This document shows positions 59,680 through 64,000 of a DNA stretch of 64,000 bases, piece by piece (within the stretch, counting starts at the first letter, position 1; each line of letters opens with the position of its first letter). The notes beneath the pieces are model-generated. The model ran no database searches. It had not been told where the DNA came from and saw only the letters and a program-made list of their open reading frames with translations. Made by a program: the position numbers and the translations under genes. Source of the DNA: Collybia mongolica (Eukaryota; Basidiomycota; Agaricomycetes; Agaricales; Clitocybaceae); assembly GCA_013420905.1 (NCBI GenBank), contig JAAXNY010000006.1:1550001-1614000 (forward strand), given 5' to 3'.

Positions 59680-60365
59680 TTTAATGAGCTGCGCCTCTTC
59701 CGTTGCTCATTCGTCCGAAAATAACTTCTCCGACACCTAGACCTACTACGATGGAAATGATGTAGGCAGCATTGAATGTCCTGAGGGAAGCCGTGAGCTA
59801 TAGCCGGTTGGGAAAACGTGATACGTACATGACTGCTAACATGAGGAGGTAGCCGAGGAGAGCTTGGATACCATGCATGACTCCTCGTGGAACATCGTGT
59901 GATGGAATGAATGGGGGGACAGTGCGAATGTGAATCGCCTGACGGTCTGACAGGGACGAAACTTGTTGTGTATCTCCTTTGGCGTCCGGGTTCAAATCAA
60001 GCGACTTTTCGGAGGCCTGGTTTGATGGTGTAGACGACATTTTACCGTAGTGAAACTGAGGTCGTAAGGATAAGGCGAGACCTCTGTTACATGATTGAGT
60101 ATTGGAAAGGATTAAGCAAAGCACATGCATGCCTGTGTCGCCAGTGAGACTCTAGGACCGTTCGCGTTGCAGCGAACCATCGTTCAAAGAGGGCCAGAAG
60201 CACTAGGCCGATGCAAGCACCAATGATAGCGCCCGGTGAAGCTGGGCGCCACGCTTCGAAAAAGAGGTGGTCCCCGCCCGTAAAGTGAAACCACGGCACC
60301 ATCATTATGTCCATGTCCATTGCTGAGGGATCCATTGTTGAGGGATCCATGGATGAATGGTCCAT
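59680..60365 (-). CDS. CTR-family copper transporter
   Basis: High-affinity Cu(I) uptake across the plasma or vacuolar membrane. The N-terminus MDHSSMDPSTMDPSAMDMDI-MM carries the usual Mets motifs. Helix 1 (PGAIIGACIGLVLLALFERW) precedes a cytosolic loop that includes SDRQAIHIRTVPPFIPSHDV. Helix 2 contains the required MxxxM (GYLLMLAVM, read across an intron), and helix 3 gives TFNAAYIISIVVGLGVGEVI-FG with the GxxxG motif. The C-terminus is RMSNGRGAAH. All hallmarks of a functional CTR protein are present. The splice site after SHWRHR is uncertain. It sits 460 bases upstream of BIM1-like B on the same strand. Confidence 0.9.
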
Positions 60366-60940
60366 AGTTTAGTCGCTGTCGGTGTGGATTGTAGGTGAGT
60401 GTGAAGGCTTGATCAGAGTTTGGGAACAGTGTCAACTCGAAGCCAGATGCCCAAAAGTCACGCTGGTTGGGTGGATTGTGACAGCTCCATGTGGACTCTT
60501 CCTTTTTTGGACACACATGCCGGTCAGGTGTTGGACATCCGAAAGTGGTTGATGTAAACTGGGCTGCTCAAAAGTTCAACGTTCAGGGTGTACAGTTCAA
60601 GTGGCTGGGTATATGGTAATTTGAAGGGAGCCCAGTAATTGCGTTATCAGCTTGGAGCTGGCTGGGTTTCAAGAATTTGACGAATATTTTCAAATGTGTT
60701 TGGGTCGATAGGAAGGGGAAACGAGAGAGGAGAGAAGGTGTTTCAGTACGAGGTCGGTACGAGGTGAGTAGTCTGGTGCTGGGAAGGGCTGGAAAGAGGA
60801 GCCAAGATGACGAGGGAAGGAGTTGAGGCAAATTTGCGGCGAGAGCTGATGTTTGCGTATGCCTGGACCCCGGGGAGCAGTTCGGGTGATCCCTGTAACG
60901 TGACTGGAGTCGCAATTTTTGGCAACTGTCGTCTCCTACC
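60366..60940. promoter_or_regulatory. Divergent promoter region (CTR transporter / rhodanese)
   Basis: About 575 bases separate the divergent starts. A long minus-strand frame over 60583-60990 runs across it and into the rhodanese start, but has no family motif and is not called. No specific element is identified. Confidence 0.45.
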
Positions 60941-61589
60941 ATGTTTCGCACTGCCGTTGTTAGGTCGGCGAGGACGTTAGCCCGTCGCAATGCCTACAGG
61001 CTTGCTTCGTTCAAGCCCTCGCTCACTCAGGTACGGTTTGAAACAACCAGAACCCCCCCGAAATCGCCACTATCTCCAGCAGACCAAAAGCTGAAAGACG
61101 CGAGGGAGAGGAACGACGATTTGCAAAGAGACTGGGATGCAAGGGAGTTGCTGTATGATGAGCTCAAGCCCAAGACACAAAACCCAACGCCAGTGATTAT
61201 CTGTCCTGAACTATACTTGTGTTATGTTAATTGAGTACCTGCAGAACACGTTCTTGATTGATGTCCGAGAGCCCGACGAGGTCATTCAAGGCATGATCCC
61301 CTCCGCCGTCAATTTACCTCTATCTGTACTGGGAAGTTCGCTGCATCTTCATCACATCGCCTTTAAGGAAAAACATGGCTTTGAGAAACCAACCAAGGAT
61401 CAGGAGCTCATCTTCTACTGCAGAAGCGGTATGCGCAGCACGTCTGCCAGCGATATCGCAAAGCGAAACGGATACAAGAAGTCAGTCCACCTACGCATGA
61501 CATGATTTGTTATTGACGACCACCTTAGCATCCTGAATTACAAGGGTTCTTGGCTTGAATGGGTGGAAAAGGAGAACAAGTCGACATAA
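60941..61589 (+). CDS. Mitochondrial single-domain rhodanese-like protein
   Basis: The N-terminus MFRTAVVRSARTLARRNAYR is a strong matrix-targeting signal. After a charged segment (PADQKLKDARERNDDLQRDW) comes a rhodanese fold: NTFLIDVREPDEVIQGMIPS, AVNLPLSVLG, DQELIFYCRSGMRSTSASDI and, in the last exon, SILNYKGSWLEWVEKENKST. The active loop CRSGMR has the catalytic Cys. It resembles the RDL/GlpE-type single-domain rhodaneses of fungi; the substrate is unknown. Three exons. Confidence 0.87.
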
Positions 61590-63166
61590 CGAGAGTTCTG
61601 CCTTTAAAAATATACCGAAATGAAAAGGGCCGATGGCCATTCATAGTTTCCGGTATTCTTTTGTCATTGATGGACTAAGTACCCATAATTGTAACATTAC
61701 TGAAAGGTTCATCATGATTTGTAAGCCAGGGGTGTTCCGGGTCCTGCACGTCTGGTTAGCCAATCGCATAAATCCGTCGCGCATAAAGGGCTCATCTCTT
61801 GTCACGGTTCGTTTTTTTTCGCTATAAAGGCCAGTTGTATTCCGGAGAATTTTCGCCTTCTTTTCCCTCCCATCCACCACATCCTCTACTACTACTCATT
61901 CGCCCCCAATGCTCTCTCAATATTCCGAGGTCCAACTATCTCATTGTTCCTTTGGCACTCCACCTAATGATGCCTCTTTAGGCTACCCTCCCTCCTAGGT
62001 ACTGTGTTCATGCAGAAGTCACAGTTGACATGGGTCCTTGCCATCATGCCCAATGGACACTTCGTTATGGATATCTTTGACGCCCAACCAAGAACACACA
62101 AGCGGGCATATTCGTCCCGTGGCTTAGAAAACTGGTCACTGTTGGCGTATCAAGGATCCTTCAATGGTCGGCAGCCTCGTTTCGTCTCGTCATTCGCTAC
62201 ACAAGTGTCCTTTATCGTTATGCGATGATCGTCGGCCCCTATCCAGTCTGTAGTCCCAAGTACTACCCATCAACAGCCACATTCTCACCATCATCGAAGG
62301 CTTCTACGCGCAATGTCCTCTTCACTAGCTGACCATCACCCACCAGTTCCCTCTCCTCCCATATGTTAGCGACCATCGATATCCTCTCAGATCTTCCCAC
62401 GCCGTTGTCACAAGGTTTGAGTTCCCGAGTCAAACCAGGTACTGCCGATGACTCGGGGAACGTCAAATCCAACACCATGTGGAACCACCGCTTCCTTGGG
62501 CTCTGTGGGATATCCAGGATGAAATTTCCGGCTGGAACGCGGTCTCCCTGATTGTCGGGCTTTCGGAGCATCATGCGTGGCTTTTGAAGTTGGGTTGTGT
62601 TTGATCGCACGGCGAGATTGGGATTGACTCTTTTAACCTTTACGGTGGGGGAGGATCAAGGAATGGTAATGGGTAGTATTTTTTGCGTTTAAATCTTCTC
62701 AAGGCTTGCCTGTTCGCTCGGTCTGCTTGTATTTGTACAGTCATTACTATTTGTGTTGCAATCGCACAATTTATCTAGGCCAACTTGTCTCCTGGGATAT
62801 CAAGGCTTCAAGTCGTGTTTTGCGTGATTGGTTTTAAACGCCTTTCAGGTCACTAAAAATGTTCCTGAGGGGTCAGGCCTGAAGTTGGCACAAGAAAATG
62901 TTGTTTCCTTGATCAGCGACAACATTTTGCAAATGACATGTACAGGAATTTGCTTTAAATTTCCTTGTGATGAAATCATTGGCTTCGGAGTGCGTTACCG
63001 CTCTCTCCCAAAGACCCGAAATAATATCACACCTTTTGAGAATTGAATAGCCTGGACGGAGAACTCCGATTGCTTACTAATCCTGTGTTCACTGTCCTCA
63101 GCGGTGTGCATAATTCCTTCCAACTGACGACCTATAGACCCTCAAGGCTTGAAAGACCATTTAATT
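61590..63166. other. Unresolved interval
   Basis: This 1.58-kb gap holds a promoter-like start (CTATAAAG at 61828-61835 and a CT-rich leader to 61905) followed by ATG at 61910. The frame from there closes after 29 codons and I found no convincing splice path. A minus-strand frame at 62263-62610 is listed separately. The end of the interval should hold the promoter of the RBM26-like gene. Confidence 0.45.
62263..62610 (-). CDS. Possible small protein, unknown
   Basis: A 115-codon frame, open for about 20 more codons upstream (to a TGA near 62660), reads MMLRKPDNQGDRVPAGNFIL then DIPQSPRKRWFHMVLDLTFP and ends EAFDDGENVAVDG. Codon use and the alternation of charged and hydrophobic residues look protein-like. 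No family is recognised. It could be an exon of a longer gene or a chance frame. Confidence 0.25.
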   Translation of the reverse strand: MRSNTTQLQKPRMMLRKPDNQGDRVPAGNFILDIPQSPRKRWFHMVLDLTFPESSAVPGLTRELKPCDNGVGRSERISMVANIWEERELVGDGQLVKRTLRVEAFDDGENVAVDG

Positions 63167-64000
63167 ATGCTCTTTGATTCGTCCTCCGTGTCCCATTTGA
63201 AGCCATGGCTCGTCAGAACTCTTGAACCAATGTACGTCCTGAGGTCCCAGCTTTTTTTCCACCAACCTTTGAATAAATCGAGTACTAGATGTGACGCCGA
63301 ACCAGGAGCTTTGGCAGATTATATTCTCGCTCTACTCAAACACAATGTTCCCGAAAGTGAAATGCGGAACGAGTTAGCCGTACAACTTGACGAATTCCTT
63401 GAAAAAGGTGAGCTGGGACAGCCTCTTTACCGCTTTTCCTGCTTGGAATTAAGAGATGTTTGCAGCAGCGTGTGCTTCATTTATCGATACATTATTCACC
63501 GTTCTCCGGACGAAATCCTACCTACCTTACACTGCCAGCTCTCCATCATCTCCTTTTGCTACAAAATCACTAGACACCGGGATCCCGATCCCTTTGGATG
63601 GACTCTTATCCCCCTCGATATCGGACTCACCCGATCGAAATCGAAAACGAAGCATTGAAAATGACGAACGAGATGGAAGGCCTCCAGCGAAAGGCGCACG
63701 CCTAAGTACAGAGGGCCAATTTTCACGATATACTAACGGGCATGGAGGCCGACCGGAAAATCGCTCCACAGGTGGATGGGGTAATAGGGTGGAGAGACCA
63801 CCCGTCAACGGGTATCGAGATGCTATGGATATCTATGGTGGGGGGATGGGGGTTATAGGCGCTATGGGGATGCCGAACATGAATGGAATGGGGCCGATGA
63901 ACAATCGACGACCACAGGTTTACCAGCCACCTGATCAAAAGAGAGGCATCTGTAGGGACTATCACAGTACGTTGTTCGCAGTGACTCTTGGGTCGTCATT
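63167..64000 (+). CDS. RBM26/RBM27-like RNA-binding protein, 5' part (3' end outside window)
   Basis: The start MLFDSSSVSHLKPWLVRTLE is followed, across an intron, by CDAEPGALADYILALLKHNV and PESEMRNELAVQLDEFLEK, then CASFIDTLFTVLRTKSYLPY. This PWI-like fold is the N-terminal domain of RBM26/RBM27 (PAXT exosome adaptor in animals). A low-complexity linker (KRSIENDERDGRPPAKGARL, then a Gly/Met/Asn-rich stretch) leads to PDQKRGICRDYHS, which is the beginning of the expected CCCH zinc finger and is cut by an intron near the window end. Role in nuclear RNA decay is inferred from the family. Confidence 0.85.

Noticed and set aside
59985..60010. GGGTTCAAATC resembling a tRNA T-arm
   Set aside because: It lies in a coding exon of the CTR gene and no cloverleaf can be drawn around it.
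57094..60365. Yeast-type copper-response element TTTGCTC in the copper module promoters
   Set aside because: I found no exact copy by eye; nearby variants such as TTTTCGCTC near 57983 are too weak to call.
60583..60990. 135-codon minus-strand frame in the CTR/rhodanese gap
   Set aside because: No family motif, and it overlaps the start of the rhodanese gene on the other strand.

Overview
The window is a gene-dense stretch of a filamentous basidiomycete genome, most likely an Agaricomycete. Genes lie on both strands about every 1.5 kb, and nearly all are cut by short introns of roughly 50-70 bases with GT-AG ends and TACTAAC/CTAAC-like branch sites. Intergenic gaps are short, the proteins are eukaryotic, and several gene types look basidiomycete (copper acquisition factor BIM1-like proteins, a short conserved hypothetical ending in RRRQ). 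I saw no rRNA, tRNA, CRISPR array, transposon body or organelle sequence. Coordinates run from start to stop codon and include introns. Exon joins were worked out by hand.

Layout. 0-11 kb: 3' part of a Ulp1-type SUMO protease, a hidden BET1 SNARE, a multi-pass membrane protein, a first peptidyl-tRNA hydrolase 2 gene (PTH2-A), an MFS transporter and the SAGA subunit SGF11. 11-20 kb: a CBS-PB1 membrane protein, a TMEM33/Pom33 protein, the RNA helicase HAS1, a second PTH2 gene (PTH2-B), a small secreted Gly-rich protein and an Mpv17/SYM1 protein. 20-32 kb: UTP4, TIM10, a small zinc-binding protein, threonine aldolase, the FANCM-type helicase MPH1 and a G-patch/C2H2 protein. 33-48 kb: BET protein BDF1, WDR70, a conserved hypothetical, frataxin, URB2 and an RWD-RBR ubiquitin ligase. 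48-55 kb: a multi-KH RNA-binding protein, V-ATPase subunit C and a two-domain sulfurtransferase. 54.7-57.1 kb: a gene-poor gap with one orphan coding fragment. 57-60.4 kb: two tandem BIM1-like copper proteins and a CTR copper transporter, all on the minus strand. 60.9-64 kb: a mitochondrial rhodanese, an unresolved gap and the 5' part of an RBM26/27-like protein.

Most genes are single-copy housekeeping genes: ribosome biogenesis (HAS1, UTP4, URB2), mitochondrial import and iron-sulfur metabolism (TIM10, frataxin), chromatin (SGF11, BDF1) and genome stability (MPH1). The accessory signals worth attention are the copper module at 57-60.4 kb, the inverted PTH2 pair that both need a six-base micro-exon, two GC-AG introns, and a row of SUMO-interaction-like motifs in the MPH1 tail.
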